64,000 bases of DNA from Neocallimastix lanati (nom. inval.) (GCA_016946835.1 JACVTC010000093.1:293501-357500); one strand, 5' to 3'. Counted from the first letter of the stretch, positions 24,476-38,030 are shown. Notes: generated by a model not told the origin, from the letters alone. Numbers and translations: made by a program.

Positions 24476-27400
24476 TTAAACATAACAAACAATTTAAATC
24501 TCTCTAGGAAAGACAAACTTATTGGATCCAACCATGAAACCTGGAAATGGAAATTAGAAAATATTCTTATGAATGAAAACCTCAAACAATAACAATATCT
24601 CGAAAAAGATATCGTCATGGAAGTTAGAAGCAAAGATACGAGATATAAAGAATCCAAAAAAGGAATCAAAGATTTTTTTCCCACACTTAGTTATTAATGA
24701 AAATAAACCTCAAGAAGAAGATAACCTCTGCTAAGAAGAAATAAAAGATGATTTCAAAATAGAAGCAAACTGTATAGAAGTAATTCATAATGAAAACTCA
24801 ATTGAAAAAAAAATAATCAAATTAAAAAAAAAAAATAAAATAATCAATGAAGAAGAAAAAAATATATATTAATAGTATCGAAGACCTTAATAAAGGGCAT
24901 AATAAAAATTAATACACTTTCTGAACATCTGATTCTGGTTACTCAGAGCATCTTACTAATGTTCGGTAGATACATAAAAATTTTAAGGAAGAAAATATAA
25001 AAATGAAATGCACAAATAATACAGCATGCATATTTGAAGGTATTGAAACTTTTGAAGGAACAATCAATGACACTCCGATAAAGATAAGAGAAAGTTTATT
25101 ACTCTAAAAAATGTTAGTAAAAATCTCTTAAGTAGTTTTTAAATTAACTAAATTAAAATTCTCATGCAATATGGTTACTAAGGATGATAAAATTTTTCAC
25201 CCTATTAACCAAAAAATTAAAAAAGGTTATAAAATAATTGGAAAATTTTTTTACAAACGACAGTAACGTTACAGTTTTATTAAAAAAATTAAAATATTCT
25301 ATTAACGTTCAAACTAATCATCAAGAAATCCGATATTAACGATAAAAGCTTAAATCTTTATTATCGTCGAATAGGTCACTATTATCATAATGATTCTTAA
25401 ATACATTAAAACTTTTGGATGCATTGCCCATTATAAAGATTTCTCCCAAAGTAAAAATAAGCTTGAACCAAATGGTAAAAAATGGTATATTTTTAGGATT
25501 CAATTTTAGTTCACATTGTTAACATTATTATGGATTACAATGATTTCAGTCTTCAGTAAAAGAAGCCGTTTTTTTGATGAAGACTCCCCCGCTAAATTTA
25601 ACTTTACCAATAGAAATAGTGACTTGGAAATCATATACTACCGATATACCTAATGACTCTGACAATCCTAGCCTATTCTTTGTTCCTGAGAACAATAATA
25701 TTCCTTGAGAACCTTCAGAAAGACCTGAATAATGTTCAGATTGTAAATTCCAATAAAAATTAAAATACCGATAGTTATGGCAACCTTATTTATTCTAATT
25801 TTGAAGATTTTGAATTTGAAAAACAGTATTGATAATGATTTTAATTTTTGAAGAAGCCGTTGGAAGACATAGTTGGAAATTTAATAAAATTTAAGGTTCC
25901 CCTCAAAATAAATTTCATCTTGAAAAAGAAATTAGCCCTAAAATAAAAAAGAAGACATAGCTTTGATTCTTCAATTGACATCAAAAGAAAAAAAAAATTT
26001 TTTTAAATCATTATAACTTTAATCCATCTACTAAAAGAAATATCGAATTTGAAAAAGAATCGAAAAACAAAAAGAAAAACTTAGAACAATATAAATTTAA
26101 TGAATTTACCAAAAGAAAACATGAAGATAAGAATGAACAAAATAAAAATAATGAAAAACATAAAGAAAATAGGATTCATATTAATTCAACAAATGAAGGA
26201 ATATCATCAAAAACTACAAACCATAATGATAAAAAAGAAAGTTACAATAAAGAAGTTTTAAAATATTTCAATGAATATTCCTTTAAATTTTAAAGACGCT
26301 TTTAAACAGTGAAAGTAGAGAAAATTGGTTAGAAACAATCAATATTGAACTAGAAAATTTTTTACAATAATCAGATTATGACATTTGTAGAACATCTTAC
26401 TAAAAGGTAAAAAAAAAAAAAAGCTATCCGAACGAAGTGGGTCTTTACAGGCAAAACGAAATAGAAATAATAATATCATAGAGTTTAAAGTTCGTTTTGG
26501 TTGCAAAAAGGTTTTAGCCAGATTACGAGGAATTGATTATGAGCTAACATTCTCTCCAACTCTTATCATTAATAATTTAAAATTAATAATTTCATTAGCG
26601 GCTAGAATGAAATGGGAAATTATTTAACTTGACATCAAAGCCGATTATTTGAACACAGATTTAGATATGGAATTGTACGTAGAAATTCCACAAGGGAATA
26701 AGAATTATAAAAAGGGTTTCTGGAAACTTAATAAAGCCTTATACGGGTTGAAACACACCTGAAGGCAATAGAATAAAACTATTACAGAAATTTTTAATTG
26801 CTAAGGGCTTTACCATATATTTTTAAGAAAGTAATAAATGAAAAAGTTATTTGCATCAATGGAATATCCATCAATGATATAATAGTAACAGGAATAAAAA
26901 AGAGAAAGTATTAAATATATATCATCTATTAAAAGAAAATTTAAAATTTTAAAAATATCAAAATGTTCCCCCCCCCCCATTGATAATCTATTAGGAATTA
27001 AAATTGAAAAATCAGGTAACTATTTTATTCAATTTCTCAAACTAATTTTATTCAACATATTCTTTTAAATAAATTAAGAATTAATAATTCTAGAAGAGCT
27101 AAAATACCTTGTACTAGTGACAACTTAGAAGAAAATAAAACCCCATTCAACAAAAACCATTTATAAGAGTGCTTTAGGGCCATTAATATATTTATCAAAA
27201 TGTACTAGACCCGATACATCTTTTGCAGTTAATAAAGCATCAAGAGCCACAGAGGATCCCACAATTTCGGACAGGCACAAAATTGTAAAATATTTTAAAA
27301 TATTTAAATTCACCCAAAAACAAAATTACAAAAAATAACTTACAAGGTAATAGGGGAAGTAATTGCTTATACAGGTGTAGATCTTGGAGGAGATATTACT

Positions 27401-27732
27401 AATAGCAAATCTACCTCGAGAAACATTATTTTAATAGGAACAGATCCCATATGTTAGAGTTCAAAGAAACGGTCAACTGTTACTACCTCTGCAATGGAAG
27501 TAAAACAATTGAAAAGGAATAAATAAAACACAAATTTAAAACATATTAGTTTAAAATTTTATTTTATTTTAATAAAGATCATGTTTTAAATAAAAGATTA
27601 ACTTTAGAATATAGTGAAACTAAAAAATATACTTGGTGACGTATTAACTAAAAATGTCAATGGACCCAAAATGACCACCAAGTTTTCAAACATAATCTTT
27701 GATAAATCAAATAATCAAATTTGACAGAGGAA

Positions 27733-27792
27733 TATTAGAATATAAAGAAATTAAAATATAATGAATGTAAAAATAAATTGAAATAAATTAAT

Positions 27793-27839
<47 letters not shown>

Positions 27840-28018
27840 ATTTGAAATACATTATTTTTATTGTTTAATAAGCTTTATTGATTATTATATAAGCCACATT
27901 TAGTATAAATAATCTTGTATTTTCCTATAACTTGTAAACTTGTAATTACCTTAATATATTTTATATATTATTAAATAAAGTTTATATTTTAACAAAACCA
28001 ATTTAATTTTTTATTTTA
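27733..28018 (+). repeat. right LTR of copia C
   Basis: Matches the left LTR along its length, apart from a 39-bp A run (27799-27837) that expanded only in this copy. Confidence 0.8.
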
Positions 28019-28545
28019 ATTTTAACAAAAAACTATGAAAATATATCTTTAAAATCAAATATTATTTTTTTTTTTATTATTTTAGCAAGATGTATTAAAA
28101 TATTTCTTTAAAATTAAGTATTATTGTATTATTATTATTATTTTAACAAACAATGCTAAAATATATTTATTACTATAACAAAAAACAATTAAAATATATC
28201 TTTAAAAGTAAATATTTTTTTTATTATTTTAATAAAAAGTATTAAAATATATCTAAAATTAAGTATTATTTTATTATTATTACTTTAACAAAATACTGAT
28301 AAAATATATTTATTATTATAGTAAAAAAATATTAAAATATATCTTTAAAATTAAATATTATTTTTTTAATTATTTTAATAAAAAGTATTAAAATATATCT
28401 TTAAAATTAAGTATCATTTTATTATTATTATTTTAACAAAAAATGCTAAAATATAATTTTTAAAATTAAATATCGTGTTTTTATTATTTTAATAAAGCAT
28501 ACTAAAATATATCTTTAAAATTTAGTATTATTTTATTATTATTAA
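28019..28545. repeat. higher-order minisatellite, right part
   Basis: Continuation of the A-B-C array of 23880-24193, about three more units, grading into TTA and poly-A tracts. Confidence 0.75.
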
Positions 28546-28568
28546 TATTAATATTATTATTATTATTA

Positions 28569-28603
<35 letters not shown>

Positions 28604-28740
28604 TTCAAAAAAAAAAAAAAAAAAAAAAAAAAATATTAGTATATATTTATTAAAATATTATTTTTTTTTTTTTTTTATTTTATTTTTATTTTTATTTTTT
28701 ATTTTTTATTTTTTATTTGATATTATTCATTAAAATTATT
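28546..28740. repeat. TTA, poly-A and T-rich tracts
   Basis: A (TTA)n run to 28604, about 25 A, then TTTTTATTTT repeats. Confidence 0.85.
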
Positions 28741-29079
28741 TAATTATAAATTTATTTATTAATTAATTTATTAAAATTCTGAAGCTCCACATTTTCAGAA
28801 ATGCAAAAATTTCCTTTTTATTTATTTATTACTTTTATTATTTATTATATAATATTATTTATCAATATAAATATATATAATAACCTTAATAAAATATAAA
28901 AATTATTTATATATAAAAAACATAAATAGATTAATATATATGTTAAAGAAAAATCATGCATAAATTTATAATTGTGGCGGATATTAAGATCAAGTGTTAA
29001 AATATGAAAAAAGCATTAGTTAATATTTATTTATTATTTATATTAAATTTTCTTATATTTGTTTTAACTAATATGAATA

Positions 29080-29530
29080 GCAGTCTTTCCCGTTTTTATC
29101 CTGTTGGTAAATACTCGTAAGTAACAAATAAGGTTTCTGGGTAGACCAGAGACTACTACCTGAATTTATATAAGGTGATTTTTCATCCTCTTAAAGGTGT
29201 TTTTTTTTTATCTATAAATGATGTTGGTGTTCCTTCGTCGTGATATGCATTCCTGTTACTTGACTATATGAGTACTAATGAAAAGAGTACTTGATTTGTG
29301 AGAGGAAAAGTGTAATTGTTCCTCCCTCGATGATGGTTCAAGTTGATCACATAAAAAGAAACCCGTCGTATAAAGTGACATATAGGGAATGTCTTTCATA
29401 TCAGCCTTGATTAGAGAGAGGGAGAGAGGACCTCGTTGACGTCAAAACGGTATATCAAAAAAATCTAATAAGAATCTGATACATTTAAGGGAAAGACTGG
29501 AGGTTCTATTATCTTCCCTTCTCATTAATT
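29080..29530. other. higher-GC island, unidentified
   Basis: About 450 bp with ordinary base composition, with purine-rich AGAGAGAGGGAGAGAGGACC at 29411-29430. No frame stays open and no domain is recognised. It is probably an LTR or internal part of a decayed retroelement. Confidence 0.35.
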
Positions 29531-29664
29531 TCAAAACAATAAAAAAAAAAAAATGAATAAATAATGAATACCTTTTTTTTATATTATTATTATTATTATT
29601 AGTATAAAATATTTTATAGCATTTTCAATTATATAACTATAATACAAATTAACATTTCTTATTT

Positions 29665-30015
29665 CTAAATAACTAAATAAATAGTAATTTATAAGTAGTT
29701 TAAGAATATAAGAAGTTTTTAAGAAAAAGTATTGTAAAATAACTAGTAATAATTTTATAATTAGTAATTATTATATAAATAGTAATTAATAAGTAGTTTA
29801 AGAATATAAGTTTTTAAGAAAAAGTATTGTAAAATAACTAGTAATAATTTTATTATTAGTAATTATTAAATAAATAGTAATTAATAGTAGTTTAAGAATA
29901 TAAGAAGTTTTTAAGAAAAGTATTAGAAAATAACTAATAATAATTTTATAATTAGTAATTATTAAATAAAAGAATTATTGTTGTAAAAGGATAGTTTAAG
30001 AATTTAAGAAGTTTT
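29665..30015. repeat. 95-98 bp tandem repeat
   Basis: Slightly more than three copies of a unit containing ATAGTAATT, AAGTAGTTTAAGAATATAAG, AAGAAAAAGTATTG and AACTAGTAATAATTTTAT. Confidence 0.85.
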
Positions 30016-30164
30016 TAATAAACAAAACATTAAATAAAAGCTTTAAAATAAGAAACTAAATTGTAATTCTCCAAAAAGTAATTACTGCACAGAGTTTATA
30101 CATCTTTATTATTATGTATTATATATTATTTATTATTAATTATTTATTATTTATTATTTATTAT

Positions 30165-30392
30165 TTTTAGAAGGTAAAAATGGGTTTTATGATAAATGTT
30201 TATTATGTATTAATAACTAACCTCAGATTTACAATTAAAGTAAAACCAGTTCTATTTATACAAGAACTGTGGCTAAATTTAGATACATGTTAATTTATTT
30301 AATTAATGTATTACATAATATGATTCGTATATTCATATTAATTTAATCTAATTTAACATTTATTTTTATATCATAAATTTCTACTTTTAACA
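30165..30392 (-). repeat. TRIM 3' LTR
   Basis: Contains AGAAGGTAAAAATGGG and ends CTTTTAACA on the plus strand; no difference from the other LTR was seen. Confidence 0.9.
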
Positions 30393-30823
30393 TTCCCCCT
30401 CAAACTTGATTTTCTGTTTATACAAAAATCTAGTTTGCTTCAAAGAAGTTTAAATTTATTTAGTTTTAAATTATATATGCCGACTACGATGAATTTTTTC
30501 ATACAAGTTTATTTTTTGTCCCTTCATTGATAATTTATATTTGCTTTTTGGTTTAGCAATAACCATAATTTATATGTTTTGTGGATTAGCATTAACCATA
30601 TTATTTTAGAGGTGACATTCTTGTTCGGTCTTACTAATTTCACATTTATTTTATGTGGGGGTAATGTCCTTTCCTTTTTGTAATCATTGAGCTAGTTATG
30701 AAGGCTAGTAGTTCTTCTAAAATTCCGGCTATTATAGCTGTTGTAATATAGATTTCACTTCTTTATATTTTTTGATTAAGAGTCTTTTGTAATTACCATT
30801 TTGAAATCTTCTATTACTTGTCA

Positions 30824-30865
30824 GCTTCTTTCGCTCAGTTGATTAGAGTCTTGAGACTCTTAATC
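30824..30865 (+). other. tRNA-Lys(CUU) 5'-half sequence at the TRIM primer site
   Basis: The plus strand reads like a tRNA 5' half. There is a 7-nt acceptor strand (GCTTCTT), a D arm (GCTCAGTTGATTAGAGT), an anticodon arm TGAGA and loop CTCTTAA with CTT at the anticodon position, stopping at AATC. The 3' half is absent and the LTR follows at once. The complement is thus the primer-binding site, and priming is probably by a half tRNA, as known for Drosophila copia with initiator tRNA. It is not a functional tRNA gene. Confidence 0.7.
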
Positions 30866-31093
30866 TTTTAGAAGGTAAAAATGGGTTTTATGATAAATGT
30901 TTATTATGTATTAATAACTAACCTCAGATTTACAATTAAAGTAAAACCAGTTCTATTTATACAAGAACTGTGGCTAAATTTAGATACATGTTAATTTATT
31001 TAATTAATGTATTACATAATATGATTCGTATATTCATATTAATTTAATCTAATTTAACATTTATTTTTATATCATAAATTTCTACTTTTAACA
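30866..31093 (-). repeat. TRIM 5' LTR
   Basis: Second copy of the same sequence, next to the primer-binding site. Confidence 0.9.
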
Positions 31094-31097
31094 ATTA

Positions 31098-31180
31098 TTA
31101 ATTATTTATTATTTATTATTTATTATTAATTATTTATTATTTATTATTTATTATTTATTATTTATTATTTATTATTTATT
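31098..31180. repeat. TTATTTA heptamer array
   Basis: Continues the same repeat found left of the TRIM (30120-30164), so the TRIM sits inside a heptamer array. Confidence 0.85.
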
Positions 31181-31429
31181 ATTTAACATATATATTATTA
31201 AATTATTATTTATAAAATATTATTATTATTATTAAAATGGTTTTTGGTTTTTAAAGTTTTTTTTTTTTTTTTATTTTTTTTTTAAAATAAAAAAAAATTA
31301 GAAAAAAATAGTAAATCAAAAAATACTATTAAATATTATGACAGATAACTAATAGTATATTATTGGTATTATAAAATTTATTTGTATTATTATTAATATT
31401 CTTAATATTATATTATTTATTTAATTTTA

Positions 31430-31735
31430 AATTATTTGACTTATTAATTATTATTTGACTTATTAATTATTTTGTTTATTAATTATATTTGATTTTTTAA
31501 TTATTATTTGACTCATTAATTATTATATGACATATATGATTTGGTTTATTAATAATTTGGTTTATTATTATTAATTATTTAGCTTATATGGCTTATTAAT
31601 TATTATTTGACTTATTAATTATTATATGACTTTTTAATTATTATTTGACTTATATAATTTGGTTTATTAATTATTTAGCTTATTAATTATTATTTGACTT
31701 ATTAATTATTATTTGACTTTATTATAATTATAGTA
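31430..31735. repeat. TTATTAATTATTATTTGAC tandem repeat
   Basis: About 14 irregular copies of a 19-bp unit with variants in which GAC is replaced by GG or GC. Confidence 0.8.
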
Positions 31736-31900
31736 ATTAATTATTAAATTTATTTGATATTTAGAAATGATTATTATACTATAAGCATTGTTTACATGAA
31801 TTTTACAGTATAGTTATACTTTATATAATATTTTATAGACCATTTTATTATTTTTAATATAATTACTATCATTATAATCAACTTTTTATTAAAAATATCA

Positions 31901-32307
<407 letters not shown>

Positions 32308-32519
32308 TACTACTATGTATTATTATCTAATTTGTATAATTATTATAACCTATTAATAATTATTACAACTATCATTATTTATAATTATTATTTAATATAA
32401 CTTTAAAATATTGATTTATATTAAAAAAATTATATATAATTAGGTATTAATCAAACTAAGGTTTGTTATTATAAAAAAAAACCATAAAAAAAATATAAAA
32501 AGTTTTTTTTCATAAATAA

Positions 32520-32885
32520 AAAAATCGTAATAAAGAAATAATAATAATAAATAATTAATATTTAATAAAAAAAATTGTAATAACTAAATAATAATAATAT
32601 ATAATTAATAATTAAAAAGAATAGTAATAACGTTATAATACTAATAAATAATAATAAATAATTAATAAATAAATAAATAATAGTAATAACGAAATAATAA
32701 TAATAAATAATTATACTAATAAATAATTAATAAATAATTAATAAATAAAAAAAAAAATAGTAATAACGAAATAATAATAATAAATAATTATACTAATAAA
32801 TAATAATAAATAATTAATAAATATAAAAAAAAAATAGTAATAACGAAATAATAATAAATAATTAATAATTAATATAAATAAAAAA
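32520..32885. repeat. tandem repeat with GTAATAACGAAATAATAATA core
   Basis: Four to five copies, each with ATACTAATAAATAATTAATA spacers and an A run; unit about 65-75 bp. Confidence 0.75.
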
Positions 32886-33143
32886 TAAAAATTTAAAGAA
32901 TTAACACTTTAATTATGTTCAAATTTTATTAAAATGTAGATTTTTTTTATTTTAAATCCACTATAAATATTAGGGGAGTTAAAGAAGTTGCTAATCAATA
33001 TATGAAATACAAAATAAAAAAAAATAAAAATAAAAATCTTAATCACGTTAATATCATTTTCATAAAACTATTCATAAAATTTAAATTAATAATAAACCAT
33101 TATTTTTAATAGTTTTAATTTGTAATAATTAAAATTTAAACAA

Positions 33144-33178
<35 letters not shown>

Positions 33179-33542
33179 AATAGATACCAACAAAAAATCA
33201 TTTATTCATATTGATATAAATTGTTTATATATTCTATTGTTTTTTTTTTTTTTTTGGTTTTTTTTTTTTTTTTTATTAATATTTTCATTTATTTTTATTT
33301 ATAAATATATTGTTGTATTGTTGTATTGTGTTCTTTTTTTTTTTTTTTTAATTTTTTTATTTCTTAATAATTGAATGCATGCTTTCATCAATAACGAGGT
33401 AGCCGTTTATCATAATAATCCACATCACCATAAAAGGGAATAAAAAATATTTATAAAAAAAATAAAAAAGTAATAATTTTAAATAAGAAAAGGTGGAATG
33501 AAAATAAAATTTTAGTATTGTTATAGTGGATTTCAATAATTA

Positions 33543-33575
<33 letters not shown>

Positions 33576-33994
33576 CCTTTAAATTTATTTTTATTGACAC
33601 CCAATATAGCCTCATCTAATTACTACTTTTATTGCATACTTAAAAAGTTCTTTTTAAATTTGTTTTATGTATACATATATATAGATATAAATAAATTATT
33701 AATAAAAAGTACCTAATTAATATATTTAAAGTATATATCTTCAAAGTATACAGTAATATAGTATAGCTTCTTATAGCATACTAAATACATATTATTATTT
33801 ATAATATAAATATATATATATATTTTTAAGAACAAAGGATAAAAGGAATTATCTATTATTATTTTTAATCTAAAGTCAACTTTAATTTATTATTTAAATA
33901 TATATATATTTTTAAAAAAGACAAAAAATAAAAAGAATTATTTAATATGAAATCAATTAAAGTTAAAATGAATTATTAAAATGAAATATATTAA

Positions 33995-34038
<44 letters not shown>

Positions 34039-36815
34039 GTTATTAATTAAAATTTTATATGATAAATTAAAAAGTAATTAAATTTAAATTATTTAATTTT
34101 TTTTAAAAAAAAAAAATTATAAATATATATTATAATAGGTAATAAAAAAAAACCTATTTTTATTTAAATATATTATGTAAAAATTTAATTAATAATAATA
34201 ATAAATAATTTATATCATAATTGTTTTTTAAATAAAATAATTTTTTATCTTTAATAAAATTTATACGTCATAATAAAATAATAAAATAATAGGTAAAGAC
34301 ATGATAATACATTATTAAACTATATAAAGATAAACATTTATATTTATATTGTTTAAAAGTTTCAAAAATAAAAATTTAATGCATATTTATTTATATTTTT
34401 ATTTATATATTTATTTGTTTATATTTATTTATTTATATTTATATATTTATTTGTTTATATTTATTTATTTATATTTATTTATTTATTTATTTATTTATTT
34501 TATTTATTTATTTTATTTTATTTTCATATTACCTATTTGTTTATTATCATTTATCTGCGTTTATTTTCATTTATCTGCTTATTTGTTTATATATATATAC
34601 TAATTAGTAATTATATTTGTTTATATATATATATTAATTAGTAATTATATTTGTTTATCTTTTTAATTATATTTGTTTATCTTTTTATTTATTTATTTAT
34701 CTTTCTATTTATTTATATATATAAATCCATCATTCATTATTTTAATAAATAAAAAAAATATATATCTAATTTAAAATAGAAAATCTTTAATGTGATCTCT
34801 TTGACTCATTCAAAACCAATTTTAAAGCATTAAAAATTTTTATTAAAGCAAAGTATATCTTATAATAAATTTTAAATCTTATTTCTTTTTAAAAAAATAT
34901 ATAAATTTCAAATAAAAAAGTAAATATAAAAAAATAAATTATTAATAATTAAAAAATATAATTAAATAGTCTTTTAAGTTTATATAAAATTGGATTAATA
35001 TATTTTTAATAAAAGTATCCAACAAATTGTTTTATATTAATTATATACCATCTTTTTATATATATATAATTATTTGATAATTCAATATCTTTTTTTTTTT
35101 TGTTTTGTTTTGTTTTGTTTTGTTTTGTTTTATTTTTATTTTGTTTTTGTTTTTATTATTATTATTTAATGATTCTCATTCTTTTATTTTAATAATTCCT
35201 CATTTTTTTAGTATTTAAAAATATATTATCTTTTCATACTTTTTTTTGGTTTGTATGTTTGTTTTTTAAACCATTTATATATATTAGACGACATCACTAT
35301 TATGGGAAAAAAATAAAAAAAAAAAATTATTTATATTATTGAATTGAAAAAAATTAATAATTTTTAATATAATACTTTAATATTTTATTTAATAAAAAAA
35401 AAAAACTTTCCTTTCATATTAATTAAAAAAAAGAGAACATCTTTTTTTTTTTTTTTTTTTTTAATGATTATTATTAAAAATAATAAATAATTATAATTTT
35501 ATGTAATCTTATTAATAATTATTTTTATTAATTGTGGTGATACAAAATAATTTTTTAAACGGAAGTTTTATTGGTTTATAAATTTTATAATTAATAATAA
35601 TTTGATTTGATGAAATAAAAATATAAAAAATATATATATATGTATAATTAAAACTCTAAATTTTAAAAAAAAAAAAAAATAAAAATTTTCCATTGTTTAT
35701 CTTTTTAAATTAAAAAAATAATCATACAATAGTTTCTATTGTTTTACAAAAAGCCATAAATACAAAACTTTAATTATGATTAATTGTAATTATTTATTAT
35801 TTAATCATATTTTCTCTTTATTTCATTTATTTTATTTTTTTGCTTTGTTTTGTTTTTTGTTTTAATTTATTTTTATTATTTTTTTTTGTTATAATTTATA
35901 CACTTTTAATAATAGTATTTAATTACCCATTATAATAATAATAATAATAATAAAAACAATAGTACAAAAATTTTGCTTATTATTAATAATATATAAATAA
36001 ATAAATAAATTTTTTAATGCTTTTTATTATTAATAATTCAAAAATTAATTTATACAATTAGTTAATCGTTTTTTTTTTTTTTTTTTTTTTAATAGATAAA
36101 AATGTTATTTACTAATAACAAAAAAAAAAAAAAAAAAAAAACCAATAATGTAAAAATCTATATATTTCTTTTGTTTATGTTTTTGCTTTTAAAATGTATA
36201 TTATATTAAAAAAAATATTAAAAATTGAAAAATGCATAAACAAAGCATATTAATGGGAAAAAAATAATAATTGATAATAAAAAAAAAAAAAAAAAAAAAG
36301 TTAAAATTCAATATTTCCAATAGTATTATCTTATATGGGTTTATTCAATTTATTAATTATTCATTATTTTCCTTCAAGCATATTTTCCTTTATGTACATA
36401 TCAATAATGAAGAAAAACCTTACATGTAACATTTAATAATATATATTAATATTATTTAAAAAAAAATGAATAAATAAAATAATAAAAATAAAAATTATAT
36501 TATATAATTAATCGGAATTTATTATTAAATCAAATAATAAATAATGATTATTTATATTTTTATTAAATTTTTTAAACCCACTATTCAAATATTTATTATA
36601 TAGTAAAAAAAATTTTTTATTTTTTCTTCTACACTTTATAATAATATTTATATAATTAAAAAAAAAATAGTCTACATAAAAAATAGTTTACAAAATTAAA
36701 ATTTTATTAATATATTTTTATGGAATTTAAAAATTTTTATTTAATAATAATTATATTACATGTATTAATAACAATAAAGAAAATATTGAAAAATAAAAAT
36801 AGTATTCAAAATTTT
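32886..36815. other. long AT-rich region without genes
   Basis: Homopolymers (A run 33146-33176; T run about 34015-34038), TTTA/TTTATA runs at 34380-34520 and near 34680, (GTTTT)n at 35101-35130, and several T-run/A-run junctions. No frame has protein-like composition and no RNA fold was recognised. Confidence 0.6.
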
Positions 36816-36818
36816 AAA

Positions 36819-36891
36819 GGGTATAATACAATATATATGTCTTGTTTTTTTTTTTAAAGTTATTTTATATAAAAAATTATTAATGGGTATA
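36819..36891 (-). promoter_or_regulatory. 3' UTR TATACCC motifs of BTB gene 1
   Basis: TATACCC on the sense (minus) strand at 36819-36825 and 36885-36891, 94-166 bp after the stop. The same motif follows the other two BTB genes. Confidence 0.5.
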
Positions 36892-36984
36892 TGAATATTA
36901 TAGATAATTTTTTATGAATGATTTTTTTTTCTTTTTTTTTAAAAATATATATATATATAAAATAAAACTATTTTATTCAAAAAA

Positions 36985-37533
36985 CTAATAGATTTTCAAA
37001 TTAATTTCTAAACATTCAAAAATTTCCATAATTTCCTTATATAATGTTTCATCAGCTTCAGCCATATCTATAATTTCAGTACTATCACCGGTGTATAAGT
37101 AATGAAGAACATAGACAAAGGAATTAAGAGATGGTACATTTATTTCAATATCACCTTGTTCATTACTTTCATCTATTTCATTAAAAAGTTTGAAGAATTG
37201 AAAAGACTGTAATGTAAGAAACATTGGATGAACCCAAAACTCTTCATATGTATTATTTCCATATTCATAGACACGAAGAGGAACTGCATCTTCCGTTTTT
37301 TTATTCATAATACTATTTCCAATACTGTGTAATTTTTCAATAAAATAGGAACATGGAATAATTTCACCATTAATATCAATACCTTCTTCCATCATTCTTA
37401 AAAATTCTTTTCTTAAAATATCATCCTGAGTTAATTCACCTTCTTCATTATTATAAAATTTATCATGTACATCATATGGTGTTAATGGTGGAGAAGGTAA
37501 TTGAGTAATTTTATTATTTAATGAAATAGTCAT
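36985..37533 (-). CDS. small BTB/POZ-domain protein 1
   Basis: Single-exon protein of 182 residues with no signal peptide or membrane segment. Motif QLPSPPLTP at 11-19 (two proline-directed Ser/Thr sites), an acidic stretch, then DDILRKEFLRMMEEGIDING and IEKLHSIGNSIMNKKT. A BTB fold follows from about 84: VPLRVYEYGNNTYEEFW, VHPMFLTLQSFQFFKLF, IEINVPSLNSFVYVLHYLYT. BTB domains dimerise and often bridge substrates to cullin-3 ligases or build repressors. No kelch, MATH or zinc finger is attached, so partner choice must lie in the N-terminal tail. It is the most diverged of the three paralogues here and lacks about 27 residues of their N-terminal tail. The start ATG follows an A-rich leader on the minus strand. 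Confidence 0.85.
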   Translation of the reverse strand: MTISLNNKITQLPSPPLTPYDVHDKFYNNEEGELTQDDILRKEFLRMMEEGIDINGEIIPCSYFIEKLHSIGNSIMNKKTEDAVPLRVYEYGNNTYEEFWVHPMFLTLQSFQFFKLFNEIDESNEQGDIEINVPSLNSFVYVLHYLYTGDSTEIIDMAEADETLYKEIMEIFECLEINLKIY

Positions 37534-38030
37534 TTTCTTTTTTTTTTTTTTTATTGTAATAAGATATATAATAAATATGAATTAATTTTTTTTTTTAAAG
37601 TTAAAAAAAATGTTTTTAAAACCTTTTAATACAAAAGTAGAAATTTAGAATAAATTTTTCAATATTTATAAACTTTTATGTAAAAAAATATTTTTTTTAA
37701 AAAAAAAAAAAAAATTTCTTTTTTGAGGAAAATATTTAATTTTTATATTTTTTGGTACTTTATTCCTTTTTTTTTTTTTTTTTTTCCTCTCTTTCTAAAT
37801 ATTATTAATAATTAAATAAATAATTAAAAACAAATACAATTGTATTAATTTAATTTTATTATTAATATAATAAAAAAAAAAATATCAAGTCATCAAAAAA
37901 ATAAAATTAAAATAATTAAAGTTTATATTATTTATCATTGTTGTAAATTTTATTAAATGTTAATAATTTATGCTTTCTTTCATATAATGATATATATATT
38001 TATTAGATAATATATTAATGATTTTCATCC

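Larger units (their letters stand above)
24194..28018 (+). mobile_element. Ty1/copia element C with both LTRs (broken)
   Basis: Full-length in outline, plus strand, about 3.8 kb. LTRs at 24194-24443 and about 27733-28018. A primer-binding site starts GATTAAGAATC directly after the left LTR. Gag begins with SNHETWKWKLENILMNENL (about 24520), and RT and RNase H text runs from about 26430 to 27500 (for example LNKALYGLKH and a SALGPLIYLSKCTRPD block). The Pol end is LTKNVNGPK near 27645. Between gag and RT are Asn/Lys-rich stretches. It carries many breaks throughout. The LTRs differ by scattered substitutions and homopolymer expansions, so the insertion is old. Confidence 0.8.
30165..31093 (-). 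mobile_element. TRIM-like miniature copia-type element with identical LTRs
   Basis: About 929 bp. Two LTRs of about 228 bp (30165-30392 and 30866-31093) appear identical by eye. On the minus strand each starts TGTTAAAAGTAG. A polypurine tract (minus strand GAGGGGGAA, 30393-30401) adjoins the 3' LTR, and a primer site of tRNA-Lys type adjoins the 5' LTR. A 5-bp ATTAT repeat at both flanks may be the target duplication, though the context is low-complexity. The internal region is only about 470 bp with no open frame, so it must depend on another element. LTR identity implies recent insertion. Confidence 0.85.

Noticed and set aside
30824-30865. tRNA-Lys(CUU) gene
   Set aside because: Only the 5' half is present; the LTR follows at once, so it is a primer-binding site of the TRIM and not a tRNA gene.
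34349-34603. 84-residue hydrophobic open frame
   Set aside because: Arises from the TTTATATTTATTTG repeat.
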